Origin: Rostrohypoxylon terebratum
Taxonomy: Eukaryota; Ascomycota; Sordariomycetes; Xylariales; Hypoxylaceae
Direction: 5' to 3'
Assembly: GCA_022497145.1 (NCBI GenBank)
Contig: MU385924.1
Location: 1 to 64,000, forward strand
Length of the DNA stretch: 64,000 nt
Part shown: positions 23,455 to 34,223 of the stretch, piece by piece
Position numbering within the stretch: position 1 is the first letter of the stretch
How the letters are laid out: each line of letters starts with the position of its first letter
Notes under the pieces: generated by a model
What the model was told of the DNA's origin: nothing
Database searches by the model: none
The model's input: only the letters and a program-made list of their open reading frames with translations
Made by a program: the position numbers and the translations under genes

Positions 23455-23775
23455 ATTAACATTTTCTCTAGGTAGGTAGTTGAGTGAGGTTTTAAGTATA
23501 AAAAAGGCGTTATATATCTCAGGTTTAATGTTTATGTCTCCTGAACTACCTAACCTACCGGTAGACAGTTGGGGGGAGAATGATAAGAATAGACGAGCCT
23601 TTTAGTGATGTAATATCGTATTGGTCTAGACTCTATCTATTCAGATACATATATTCTTACCTAGGCACCTAGGCCCTAGGGCTTCTGGGATCCCCTACCC
23701 CTCCCACCCCCATCCGTAACGCCACGGAACCAGTGTGCCAGCCTGCTTATGCGCCTGGCGAAGCGACCAATTACC
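23455..23775. other. Intergenic
   Basis: HET gene promoter side, with a CTAGGTAGGTAG element at 23468-23479 and CCTAGG-rich sequence around 23660-23680. Confidence 0.45.
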
Positions 23776-25494
23776 TTAGGAAAATACATCATCGTCCCCC
23801 TCATCCTTGTCCTTCTTATCCTTCTTCCCCTCATCTGCATCAGCCAACACATCAACATCAGCGTTATCAGTGCCCCCATTTCCTGGCTCCTCATTCCCAG
23901 CCGCAGCGACCCCCGCTCCCTCGGCTAGCGCCCCCATCATCGGATACGGTCTAACACGCTCGTCCTCTCCCTCCTCATCATCACCTTCATTACCATCTAA
24001 AACCGTCCGCATCGCCCGGCGCCCCCTCACCCAAGGCCTAGTAGGCGTAGCGCTACCCCTTCTACTGGACCGACCAAACGAGCTGCGACACGGAATACTC
24101 GACGTCCTCGGAAGCGACCGCGGCACACCCGGGTTCGGAAGCGACTGCAGCCCACTGGGCAGCATAACCCCGCGGCCGTTCCCCTTACGACACCTTTCGC
24201 TGCTCGGGGTGTGCGGGGTGTCCGACCCCTTCCCCCCACCGGTCCTACTCTTCTTCTTCCTCGGATTGATATCCATGTCCGAGATCTGCGAGCTCAGGGC
24301 ATCCACCACGTCCTCGCGCACGCGACGTTTCTTATCCAACGGCGTCGGTTCCCGAGTCGAAGGCTCAGGCTGCGTCGGCCGCTCTCGCGGAGTCGACGGA
24401 AGACCAAGATCAAACAGCCCGGGGCGCGCACCGGGGGAATTAGGAATCCTAAGCGGCCTCGGCGTATGCGGGGTCGCCGGCCCCTCCAACGGATCCCTGA
24501 CCCGCGCCGCCTCCGCAAGCACGCTCTCCCTGATCCCCGCGACCCTATCCCGTGCCTCTCTGACCAAGCAGCGGTGGTACATCTCCGCGCTATACCTCTC
24601 GATCACACGCCGGCACTGGACCCTCCACTGCTCCAGCATCTCCGCCTCGACGACGTCAGCGACGCGGTCGAGCGGCCAGCATCCCAGCGCCTCGTTGCGT
24701 ATCGCATCGATGTCCGGCTCGAAGACGATGTTCATGGCTTCCCTTGACCCGAGCACCATCCCGCACTTGCGGAGGACTTCTTCCCATGCCCTCATCAGCC
24801 GCGAGGCCATCTCTTCGAAGGCGAAGACGCGCTGCGCGTCCGACGGCATCGACGCGTCGATCTGGTCCGCTAGGTCGTCGTAGTCGGGGTCCCGGCGCCG
24901 TTTCGTCGACACTGTGGTGACGTCGCCTTCGCCCATCAGCCGAAGGCAATCTATGGTTGCAGAGACTTTCATGGTGGCAGTTTGGGTAGTGGGTTGTGCG
25001 GATGGTCGGGGGCGGAGTGAGAGGGTGAGTACTGGAGGTTTCGGACTCTCCGCTTCTTCTCTCCGTGGTGTGGTGGGATGGCCTCCAGTTGACTCTTTCT
25101 CGGATGATGTGGAACTATCCACGTCCATCTCGTTGTCCTGCCCGCTGGCATGATTAGGTGATTGGGAGGTAAGTATCAAGATAGGTGCCGGGCTTGCACG
25201 GGATGTCTGGTGATCTGACGCGCCATTCTTCATCTCTACATCCTGGTTGATAGTAGAATCTCCCATGGCTTGTAGGTCGCTTGAGCCGCCAGGGGTGTCA
25301 ATAGCTTGAGGATTTGACACAGTAGATACCGAATCCTCATCGCCACCAGCTTCATTGTCCACACTGGTGGACAGCTCACTAGAGCTATCATCACTTGCAG
25401 GCGATGCCATGGCTTGATCCTGTTGAGACTCACCTACAGGAATGATACAAGACTCAGAGACCTGCGCGTCGGAGGGCCGACGTTGGGAGTCCAT
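23776..25494 (-). CDS. Unrecognised low-complexity, probably nuclear protein
   Basis: Uninterrupted 572-codon frame with ATG start. Residues 1-165 are Ser/Asp/Gln-rich and probably disordered. A more ordered core (about 175-330) begins TIDCLRLMGEGDV and contains YDDLADQIDASMPSDAQRV, FEEMASRLMRAWEEVLRKCG, WPLDRVADVVEAEMLEQW and CRRVIERYSAEMYHRCLV, with helical periodicity. Several basic clusters look like nuclear localisation signals: TKRRRD, DKKRRVRED and NPRKKKSR. The C-terminus is again disordered, ending in a Lys/Asp-rich charge tract. No known domain is recognised. Strong GC-rich codon bias in the core and a long intact frame support a real gene. Long opposite-strand frames here are shadows. 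A regulatory or chromatin-linked role is only a guess from composition. Confidence 0.72.
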   Translation of the reverse strand: MDSQRRPSDAQVSESCIIPVGESQQDQAMASPASDDSSSELSTSVDNEAGGDEDSVSTVSNPQAIDTPGGSSDLQAMGDSTINQDVEMKNGASDHQTSRASPAPILILTSQSPNHASGQDNEMDVDSSTSSEKESTGGHPTTPRREEAESPKPPVLTLSLRPRPSAQPTTQTATMKVSATIDCLRLMGEGDVTTVSTKRRRDPDYDDLADQIDASMPSDAQRVFAFEEMASRLMRAWEEVLRKCGMVLGSREAMNIVFEPDIDAIRNEALGCWPLDRVADVVEAEMLEQWRVQCRRVIERYSAEMYHRCLVREARDRVAGIRESVLAEAARVRDPLEGPATPHTPRPLRIPNSPGARPGLFDLGLPSTPRERPTQPEPSTREPTPLDKKRRVREDVVDALSSQISDMDINPRKKKSRTGGGKGSDTPHTPSSERCRKGNGRGVMLPSGLQSLPNPGVPRSLPRTSSIPCRSSFGRSSRRGSATPTRPWVRGRRAMRTVLDGNEGDDEEGEDERVRPYPMMGALAEGAGVAAAGNEEPGNGGTDNADVDVLADADEGKKDKKDKDEGDDDVFS

Positions 25495-26136
25495 GATATC
25501 TGATGATAAGTACTACGTATAGAGGTAAGTAAGGGAGGTATGAGCTGACAGTTAAAACTAGAAAAGGTGTTCAGGATAAATCTGAATTTCCTGTCCTAGT
25601 TTTTGGCCAGGGAAAAAAATAAATTATTTTGACGTTAGGAGATGCCTATTTAAATCGAGTTGTTGATAAAGCCCACCTACCACTGCGTGTTTATGTTTTA
25701 CCAGACAACCACCAGTACAGACCCATCTATTGAGATGCAGTGGCAAAATAGCTTGGTTGCTGAGGCATCTCCGCGTGTCCACAGGACACCACGAGTACAG
25801 CACTCGCTGGCAATGACTAGTTGAATTGACTTTGATGGATGGGTACCTAGGAGATAGGCAGGGTATCCATGGATGCCATCAGGAAATGCTCGCCATATCA
25901 CGTAAAGGGATAGAATTACGTTTTAAACAATCCATGTGCCCCTAAATAAACCCATATTTACCTAACGCAAAATTTTATTCGAGTTTTTGAGAGACAATTA
26001 ATATTATCATCGTACGTACAATTCGTAGGCTAAATACAAGTTGCCTGTCGTAACCACCGAAAAGACTGCATCTTGACACCCCAAAACGAAGATAGCTCTG
26101 GTTCGATCATAACTCCCTAGGTCTATAGGTGCTCAG
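25495..26136. other. Intergenic
   Basis: AT-rich promoter side of the low-complexity protein and 3' side of the secreted oxidase; nothing specific seen. Confidence 0.45.
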
Positions 26137-28033
26137 TCATACATCCCCAAAATCTCACCAACAATGCTCTTAAATATGCCCTGAGGATCGAACTTTTCAC
26201 GGACAGCCTTGAATCGTGTTAGGTGGCTCGGGTCGAGGTTCTTGGTGGCGTTGGTGAATACATCGCGCGTGTTCTTGGTCCAGTGTGGTCGACAGGGGAA
26301 TTCGTCGATTAGAGTCTTCGCTAACCTGGGGTCTAAATATGATCAATATTGTTAGTCATCATATTCTTGCATGGATGATAAATGAGATTGGGGGCGACGA
26401 TATTGAAGAGACACTTACAGAAGTCTTCGTTGAAACGTTTCCCATCACCAATAGACGGCTTAAACGTCGGGAAATCAAACATGATAGCCCCCTTCGTCCA
26501 ATCCGCGCCATCGGACGTGTTATACGTGACCTGGCCCAGGAAATTGTAAAAGGGTTTTCCGAACTTGATATTGATACCGCTACGATAAGTACTCGTCATC
26601 ACGATGCCCTTCGCGAGCTCATCGTCAAACGCCTGCCTTACGCGCTTGAGCATGGCGTTGGCCTGCGTGATCGGGAACGCGAGTTCAAGGGTGGCGCCGT
26701 GCAGGCCCTCCTCCCACTCGGGCTTTTGGTCCGGGTACAGACCGCCAATCAACACATCGTAATTCCAGCCGTATACGGGCCAATTTAGGATAGCCTGCTG
26801 TGTCGTCTTCTCGCGGAAATTAGGCGCAGACCATAACGTAAACGCGGTTGTCTCGAAGAACATGTTCGAGGTTGCGAGATATTTTCCGCTTTCGAGAGTC
26901 GCCAAAGCGACAGCCGCCTCGGCATCAGAGATAGAGAAGGTGTTTTGGAAGCCTTGCTGGTCGCTGAGGGTTAAGGGGACTTCGTCGTAGTATCGCCAAT
27001 GGAACTTTCTCATGTACGGCCACCACTATGAGATATTAGAATGAAAGCTTTCGTATTGAACTGTCATCAGGATTACTTGCCCAAAAGTTGGCTGTAGCGT
27101 ATGGCGCAATCATGCCATATATATCGCCATTCAAGACATCGTCTTCGTCCAAGCTATCGCATTAGTCAGCAGGTGAGACAAGAAAGCTACCTCAGGGGGA
27201 AGATAACGTACGTCTTTTGTTGCGCGAAGACCTTGAAATCCGGGTAAATCTTAAACTTCATACGAACGATAACACCTAATAAGCCCAGCGAAGTCGACGC
27301 AGCGAGCCAATCGTCGTCATTGTCATCTTTCACGATTGTTACAATATCGCCATTCCCGTTGACGATATCGAGCGACAGCACACCGGCAGCTACCATCGAG
27401 TCTTCTCGAATTGCGGACCGATGTCCACCCATAGCCACCGCGCCAGCCATTGTGATGTTCCAATTGACGAGGGTATATCCCATGGAGGCATTGTTGGCGT
27501 GGAGGTATTCGGCGAATTGGAGGAACGTCACTCCAGCTTCTATATCGACCGTCCCAGACTCAGCACCCGCGGGAAGCGAGAAGTTCTCGATCTTATTTAC
27601 GAATTCTGTCCGGACGATGATAGTCTCCGGGTTGTCTGAACACATAGTGTCATACCTTACAAAGCCACATATTAGAATTATAGGTATTCTTGTAGGCTCT
27701 GCCAGAAGTTTATCGAAGCATCAAACCCACACAGAGGCGAGATACGAATCGAGACGTATAGAATGGAATAGATTAATGGGTATAAAGAAAATTTTCAGTT
27801 GGTTTTACTTACCACATATGTCCTTTGCCCGAAGCCCTGATCGGCGTGTTGTTCGCGGAAGCATTCTTCACATAGTTCACGATATCATCGACGCTGGTAG
27901 CATTATGTACGAGCGCGACGTCGTTGCAGGCGGGAAACCCATCGCCGTCGAAAGTATTATACGGATCCGCCAAAACATTCTGAGCGCCGGCGAGGGCGAG
28001 GACAGAGACGAGGAGCCGATTTGGTGTCGACAT
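26137..28033 (-). CDS. Secreted FAD-linked oxidase, aldonolactone-oxidase-like
   Basis: Five exons (28033-27813, 27655-27212, 27153-27081, 27025-26419, 26342-26137) give 516 residues. Residues 1-22 (MSTPNRLLVSVLALAGAQNVLA) form a signal peptide. The FAD-binding PCMH domain follows: TSVDDIVNYVKNASANNTP, IRASGKGHMWYDT with His72 as candidate covalent flavin ligand, IEAGVTFLQFAEYLHANN and GAVAMGGHRSAIREDSMV. The C-terminal part matches the D-arabinono-1,4-lactone oxidase domain (PF04030) and ends with FPCRPHWTKNT and a FDPQGIFKS segment. The enzyme probably oxidises a sugar lactone or related polyol outside the cell, yielding H2O2. Intron 3 (27026-27080) begins with GC rather than GT; all other introns are GT-AG. 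Several Asn-x-Ser/Thr sites fit secretion. Confidence 0.88.
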
Positions 28034-29667
28034 CGTGCGAGAACCGGATCGTGTCCCTGGCCGGCTTGGCAGAGGTCAGACTAAGCTCAGGTTTAGTTTG
28101 GCTCGAACACTCCAGTTCCTGGTAGCCGGGTAAGAAGGCTAGAAGGCTGGGCGAAACCTCGACCTGCAGCGCGCGGAAGTCATCCCTCTTTGTATTCATA
28201 AAGGAGGAGGCAGTGAACCACTATGCCTAGGCATCTGACTCTCTATTTCCTCGTGATGGCGATCCATGTACACTTGCTCTTTCCCATTTCAATCTTATGG
28301 CCAAGTGTTATAGGCATAGTTTTCCATTTCCAATCTCGTGGGTGCTAGGGTTCCCTGACCATATATTCAAGGTTCTGACGTAGCACCGGCCGAGGAAACG
28401 GCGAGGGCTTGTACCTGTAGCATCACAGCGTCTCAATCTGTGTAGCTATACCCTCGTTGGCGATGCTGGTGGTGGTATGCCTCGGATGTGACGTGCAGAA
28501 TCCGGCATCACAAAGGCTACGCCTGTGATACGGGCCCATTGCGCTGACGGGGCACTTGCCTTACCCAGCGCCCATGACCGCAGCGACAGCCATCCAAAGA
28601 TCTCGGCAAGGTACCCAGCCGTGACAGGATCCGCCGTGCCAGCGACCTAGCCAGCCTAGAAACTGGGGAGAGATGGACGACCTCCAATGGCTAGAAAACC
28701 CAAATCCTCCAAATCTAACCTCCTTATTCCGTTTAGCTTGTTAGCGTCAACCAACTACCCCCGACTGTAGACTAGCAAGGGACGTTGGCGCCGATGTAAC
28801 ACCCCGCCAGTTACGGTAATTGTTGACATAAGAAATACAGCGGGGACCCATCCCGGGGGTAGCACTTGGAATTTCGCCTTGCCGATCATCAGAAGACTAT
28901 ACATGAAGTCGTGCGAGCGTGACTATGTGTAACCAAGTACCGCAGGGCACGAGAAGCATACGCGAAGGGGACAAGGGGAGACTTGGCAAATCAGCTACAA
29001 AAACAAGAAGCATGATAGAAAATGACCAATACGCAATCAAACCATTTAGCTTGATAGGTGCCCAATCGTGGAGTATACTTAAGTAATCCATGAATGATTC
29101 TCAACTAGAAATGGCCTAGTTTGTATTGAAATCGTATATTCTGTCTCAGACTTTTCATTATGCGATAGTATAGAGGCACCTTGTTGGCGGAGCGAGTCAC
29201 GTTCTAGAAAATATGTCACCTATTCGACGCCTCCATTCGTTAGCGACATATTGAAAGAATAGGGGAGGATCAGACGAAATAGTCAGAACTCACATAATAA
29301 TCTCTTCCATTTTTTTATTGCTCATGTAAGGCTTTTGCGATGGATGCGACGTAAGGGACAAGGGGTGAGGACCGACCTACCAAGCAGGGCAAAGTGCAAA
29401 CAACAAACAGGAAGTAACCGCATGCGAAGTTAAAGACACCCTCCGTGCCTATTACGATACTATTAGCAATGGTAACATCGATCAGGAACCTACCAAGTGG
29501 CCTGACTATCCTGCAAAAAGTGTCCTAATGACAGGAATCTTAATGTTAGTAGCCCCCAGGTCTTAGACTGCGCCGTAGTCTAACTTGAATAGACTAAGGG
29601 GATGACACGTAAAATACTCGGTTTTACTCGAATGAATCTTTTTGTAAATTCGTGGGTATCGACAAGT
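28034..29667. other. Intergenic, 1.6 kb
   Basis: Promoter of the secreted oxidase and 3' flank of POP1. Only short open frames without resemblance; no tRNA or repeat recognised. Confidence 0.45.
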
Positions 29668-32457
29668 TTAAATCAACTCCCACCTCGCAAGCCATCCGAC
29701 GTTCTGACCCGCGTTCCTGACTACACAAAGTCGGGCGGCGGGGTCATCCTTGTTCTGATACCGCCTTAGCTCCTCTAGCGCCTTCGTGGCTGACAAATTT
29801 CCAATTGCGTCGCCTCTCCCTTCCCTAAGGTTGAAACATCCAGTTGTCACAAATCCGATTAGATCTTCTTCGCCTGGACATAGCGGATGACCTTGGATGT
29901 TGTCGGAGTTAGCGGGAAGTGGTGGATACGGCTCCGGTAGTCCGAGAAGTTGCTGCGCTAGTAACTGCTGTCGCGTCTCAAGATCCAAGTCCTCTTTGGT
30001 GATAGCTTTTTTCTTAGAGTTCCCTTTAGATGGTATTTGTGCTAGCCATTGATCGCGCAAATTGTGTGGCAACTTGTTCTCGGCTTTTTTATAATGAGGA
30101 TTTGTCGCCGGCACTTCCGCTTGCGTCGATGCTTTGACGGGTTTTGCATCTGGTAGTCGATACACCCTAGCACATGTGCCCGCTACTCCGCGTCCTAAAA
30201 TCCTGATATTTACCGTCACCAGCGAAGTGGGAGGCAACTCAGATGTAGGTGGCAGGTGAGCAGAAAATGTGGACTTAGAAAGTTGCGTGATGCATTCTAA
30301 GGGATTCACAAGCGCTGCTTGTTTCTCGTCCTCGGATTTCTTTGCTGAACTTTGGTCCCCATCTTTCTCATCAATCACCATGTTGTCTGGTTCAACTTCT
30401 TTCTCAAGTTCCCTTTTAAGACCCAGGAGCGCCTCATAATCACAGGCCCACCCGAGCCCCACCTCTCCTTTTCTTCCCGCTCCTAAATCGAGTGATTCCC
30501 AATTGACTCGCTTGCCTTTAGGCCTGCGATCCCATGCTTTCTGCCTCGCTTTTCGTTCTTCCAATTCCCAAACCTTGCCGGCATCTGTGCCTGGCATATC
30601 GCCAGGGAACCACGCAAGGCCTCGTTCGAATGTCAGATGTCTAATCTCGTCTAAACCTCCGAACCAAGGGTTACCGCCAGTTGACAAAGGATAATGCATT
30701 AGACTGTACCAAACAGGTAGAACGCACTTCCATGGCAACATTACTGTCCAACTTCCAGCTGATTGTGAGCCTATAGAATGGCGGGATGCAAGAAGTAGTA
30801 TGGGAATGGGAGGATCAATCACGGAAGGCTTGAGGTCGGTCCCTGGAGTGCCTTTGCCGCGCCGACGATTGAGTGATTGTTGTGATGGAAGCTTAGAGGC
30901 TATAAATCGCGCGTCTCTATCGAATAGTTGACGCGGTTTGATCGCCTCCTCCTTGCGGAAGCTCAATATAGCTTCTAGCAGTGTTTTCTGTGTATTATAA
31001 TCGCTCGACTTAGGTAGAGTTACCTGTCGCGGTGGATAACGGAGGCGGGGATCTGCGATGGAGAAAGCTAAAAGGGAGCCAAGTGGTAAAGTACCTGGGT
31101 CCTTCAAACCAACGAGCGACTCGAATTTGGAAGCGTCGAGTTCTTTCCCTTTAGACTTTGAAGAATAAGGCTCGAGTACACCTAGGAGAGCCTCCGTGGA
31201 ATCGGGTCCCGTGATCTCAATGCTACCTATTTCAAACCTCAAGTCTTCTACATAGGGTCGGGGGGTTTGGCCTTTTGCGAGCCGTATGATCTCATTGAAC
31301 GCTTCTAAGAATGCCGAGGGGTGAATGCGGATGTAAAGTTGCCTGAAATGTTTCCGCTGGTCTGCGTCGCTAACGTCCTTTTCCGGATTCCATATAACGG
31401 TCGCAGGGCCAATAGTCTGTATGCCGTCACCGACTTTCCTGGTTAATGTCCCAGCCCAGTGCATCGCACCTGACCTCCAACGCTTTGCCTTGTCATTCCA
31501 TAGAGCTTCCTGTGTAAGTCCTATGGATTTAAGGATATTATGGACGCTATTCTCAGGCCCAGATATACCAATGGTGCTCATATAACTCATGTCCCATGCC
31601 ATCGCACCCTTTTCCCACTGGATGCGGTGAGTTGGCCGGTACACTTTCTGCGTCGGCGTAAGAGGAAGCGAAAATCGCCATAACGGTTCTTTGGGTGGTG
31701 TCATCCTCGCTCTCTTCGTGTGCCACAAATGAGTGGGGAGCCATGTCTTCGAAATTTGACGTCGTCTGAACTTCCTAGCCGTGATAATAGGTTCGTTGAT
31801 TGCATTCCTTCGTATTTTAGGCCTCGCAGCTCTTATGGCGATAGTTTCCTTATCAGCACCGGAACTTTTCAGTTTCTGGAGCCTTTTTCGTTTTGCAAGT
31901 ACCCCTAGCCTTCGAGCTGTCTCAGCCCTGACTCTGGCTCTGGTAGTTTTTGGCTTTCTAGTCTTGGAGTCAACTGTGGGGGTATTATCCTCCTCCATTT
32001 CCCTGATCGCCCTCTTCCTAAGACGCTTTGGTACTTTTTTGTGATCATGAGCAGCAGCTCTACGCCTCATCCTAAAGGGTACACGCTGGAATGCTCGAGT
32101 GGTCTGAGAGGTTTTTGTACGTCTCATGCTCTCATCTAATGCATTCATCTCGAATGCTAAAGAATTAATAAACGTTTGAACATTAAGTTCGCCATCTCTC
32201 AAGGCAGCATGGGATTTTTGAACAGGAATGCTTCGAATCTCATGCATCTTAGGACGCTTTGGACCTCTGCTAGAGTCAGAGTCCTTGTCCAATTTATTTG
32301 ATGCTGCATTTTGCTGTGGCGAGATTTTTCTCTTATTAGACTTAGACTGTGCGAGATCTCTAGAGGCTTCAGATCCGGTGGTTGATTTGTCGATTGAGAT
32401 GGACTTTCCGGTGGAGGATCCTGTAGGCTTTGGCTGGGGGACATTCTTGGGGGGCAT
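29668..32457 (-). CDS. POP1: RNase P / RNase MRP subunit Pop1
   Basis: Largest protein subunit of nuclear RNase P (tRNA 5' processing) and RNase MRP (rRNA ITS1 cleavage). The single 929-codon frame starts MPPKNVPQ. The N-terminus (1-80) is disordered and basic. The POP1 N-terminal domain (PF06978, about 95-330) includes QTFINSLAFEMNALDESM, AFQRVPFRMRRRAAAHDH, LPTHLWHTKRARM and WEKGAMAWDMSYMSTIGI. The POPLD domain (PF08170, about 560-650) includes SWTVMLPWKCVLPVWYSL, GGNPWFGGLDEIRHL and ERGLAWFPGDMPGTDAG. The C-terminus has the family's CPGEEDLIGFVTTGCFNLREG and ends in NAGQNVGWLARWELI. Length is typical for filamentous fungi. It is divergent from the NT-C2 gene across 1.7 kb. Confidence 0.95.
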   Translation of the reverse strand: MPPKNVPQPKPTGSSTGKSISIDKSTTGSEASRDLAQSKSNKRKISPQQNAASNKLDKDSDSSRGPKRPKMHEIRSIPVQKSHAALRDGELNVQTFINSLAFEMNALDESMRRTKTSQTTRAFQRVPFRMRRRAAAHDHKKVPKRLRKRAIREMEEDNTPTVDSKTRKPKTTRARVRAETARRLGVLAKRKRLQKLKSSGADKETIAIRAARPKIRRNAINEPIITARKFRRRQISKTWLPTHLWHTKRARMTPPKEPLWRFSLPLTPTQKVYRPTHRIQWEKGAMAWDMSYMSTIGISGPENSVHNILKSIGLTQEALWNDKAKRWRSGAMHWAGTLTRKVGDGIQTIGPATVIWNPEKDVSDADQRKHFRQLYIRIHPSAFLEAFNEIIRLAKGQTPRPYVEDLRFEIGSIEITGPDSTEALLGVLEPYSSKSKGKELDASKFESLVGLKDPGTLPLGSLLAFSIADPRLRYPPRQVTLPKSSDYNTQKTLLEAILSFRKEEAIKPRQLFDRDARFIASKLPSQQSLNRRRGKGTPGTDLKPSVIDPPIPILLLASRHSIGSQSAGSWTVMLPWKCVLPVWYSLMHYPLSTGGNPWFGGLDEIRHLTFERGLAWFPGDMPGTDAGKVWELEERKARQKAWDRRPKGKRVNWESLDLGAGRKGEVGLGWACDYEALLGLKRELEKEVEPDNMVIDEKDGDQSSAKKSEDEKQAALVNPLECITQLSKSTFSAHLPPTSELPPTSLVTVNIRILGRGVAGTCARVYRLPDAKPVKASTQAEVPATNPHYKKAENKLPHNLRDQWLAQIPSKGNSKKKAITKEDLDLETRQQLLAQQLLGLPEPYPPLPANSDNIQGHPLCPGEEDLIGFVTTGCFNLREGRGDAIGNLSATKALEELRRYQNKDDPAARLCVVRNAGQNVGWLARWELI

Positions 32458-34204
32458 CTTGTCCTCCTCGAAGAAAAGCCACTCGATTCAAACTCCGGTC
32501 GATCCGATGATATATCCGAGGTATACGTTGTTAGTTGATGTATATACTAACCCTCTCAATCCTCCATCGAGAACTTCGGAATCGGACCGGTGACCTAATA
32601 GCGATAGGAAGCCAAACTAGGTTAAGCTTGTCATAATTATCGTATACCCATTTCATATGATGCGGTATTATACGAGAAGTTCCAATTCCGAGATACCCTC
32701 AGCCACTGAACGCGTAGGACTTTTTCGCGTTCTTGATCTGATTTTCTTGATTTTCTTAGGTAAGATGAGATGTTAATTTTTTAGCTATGCCGATTAGGGA
32801 AGACATGTGGATCCTTGCACGCTGGCACGTTATTAGCACTAGTATTATCCTTACTACGCAGTAGCACCAGATCTCGCTAACTCTTTTTAATAGTGGACGC
32901 GTAAAGTGACTTCCGGGCTAGAAGAAATTCCGCTAGTGGATTGGGTTTCGGCTTAACAGCAGAGGTACTCGTGCTCTGATGTTGCGCTTGTACTCGGTAC
33001 CTGAGAATAGACCCGCCCAGCTTTTCTGATAGCCAATTTTAGCGCGAAAAAGAAAGAGAATGACGTTTTGGGGGGGTTTTGGCTACATGCTTAGAAGTAT
33101 ATCCGTGTGGCCTGTGTGACGTCCAAGCTGAGGCAACTGCATTAATTGTTGGGTCTGAAAACAGAGGAAGGATCAAGTCATGTTACATAGTACATGTTAC
33201 TTCCATTTCACGTTCTGGAATTTCAATTTCGACTTTGTTTTTCTTAATCTTTCCCATAAACATCCATGGATAATTATCATATGTCTAACCAGTGATATGA
33301 CGAAATGACGACGAACTAGGGTAGCCCTACTTCCTACCTCCCCTACATGATCAGCTAATTCGAATCAGTACCCCCTCAGCCCCTTACCGAATTATCTTGA
33401 TTCGCTTGATTCGTTCCTTTCCTCTCGATCCGGTGAAGCCGAGAAGAGAATTCGATCATTCCTGACTAGCAGCCCACCGCCGACAACCTACATCTTAGAA
33501 TTGCTGAAGGATCTATGTAAAGAAGTACCTCCTACCTAACTAACCTAGCTATCTACACTATCTAGCACCTAGTCGGCCCTGCAGGCTGCTTGTGGGCTCC
33601 TGGGCTCCTGGGCTGTCATCATTCCCGAATCGGTCTCAAAAAACCATGACTGCATGCTGTTATCAGTACACTACCACCGCCGTACCGCCGTCTCCGTCCG
33701 CTTTTCACTAGTAGCGAGCGGCAGGTAGCATGTGCTTTTCTGCCGTAGGGGTGAATGCGGCTTTAATTATTATATTATGGCGTCCTTAAGTATGTAAGCC
33801 TGCATATCCCCCCCAAATCCAAGTCCAAGTCCAAGTCCAAGTCCAAACCCGTCGCCGTCGTTCTCTTTTTTTTCTTGAGCCGCATTCCTCTTTTAGTCCG
33901 ATCTCTCTTTTTATTCCGCCGTCTCGCATTCATCCAGTAAGCGAAGATGTAACTTTATGACCTTTTTTGACAACTCTGGATTGTCTCGTGTGTGTGTCAT
34001 CATATATCATATACCATATACCATACATCCCTGTGTCTGCCCTTCAACCTGGTTGTAGTTGGTTCTCTGTCGTTTTATAATTATTTCTTCGACATTGCCT
34101 CGCGGCTCGGAGTTACGAGGATAACCTATAAACATAATGTCTCTTGATTCTGCTGCCATACCCATTACTATGCGCAGCGAATTTCACAAATTGGTCGAGC
34201 TAAC
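32458..34204. promoter_or_regulatory. Divergent intergenic region POP1 / NT-C2 gene
   Basis: 1.7 kb of AT-rich and pyrimidine-rich DNA. It includes a hexanucleotide tandem repeat at 33821-33844, CTACCTAACTAACC-type sequence near 33530, and an overlapping upstream ORF at its right end (34137-34223). No protein-coding gene recognised. Confidence 0.5.
33821..33844 (+). repeat. (AAGTCC)4 microsatellite
   Basis: Four perfect AAGTCC units with partial flanking units, in the upstream region of the NT-C2 gene. Confidence 0.9.
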
Positions 34205-34223
34205 ATGCGGAATTTCCCCATAG
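34137..34223 (+). promoter_or_regulatory. Upstream ORF overlapping the NT-C2 gene start codon
   Basis: An ATG at 34137 opens a 28-codon frame ending TAG at 34221-34223. It runs out of frame across the main ATG at 34205. If the transcript starts upstream of 34137, scanning ribosomes would have to bypass this ATG, which would reduce translation of the main protein. Confidence 0.5.

Noticed and set aside
22775..23479. 234-codon plus-strand frame opposite the HET gene
   Set aside because: Antisense shadow of the HET protein exon, whose motifs are unambiguous.
23807..24883. 358-codon plus-strand frame opposite the low-complexity protein
   Set aside because: Ser/Arg/Pro-rich shadow created by GC-rich codons on the other strand; the minus-strand frame is longer and has better structure.
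27320..28084. 254-codon plus-strand frame opposite the secreted oxidase
   Set aside because: Runs across two verified introns of the oxidase gene and has no domain.
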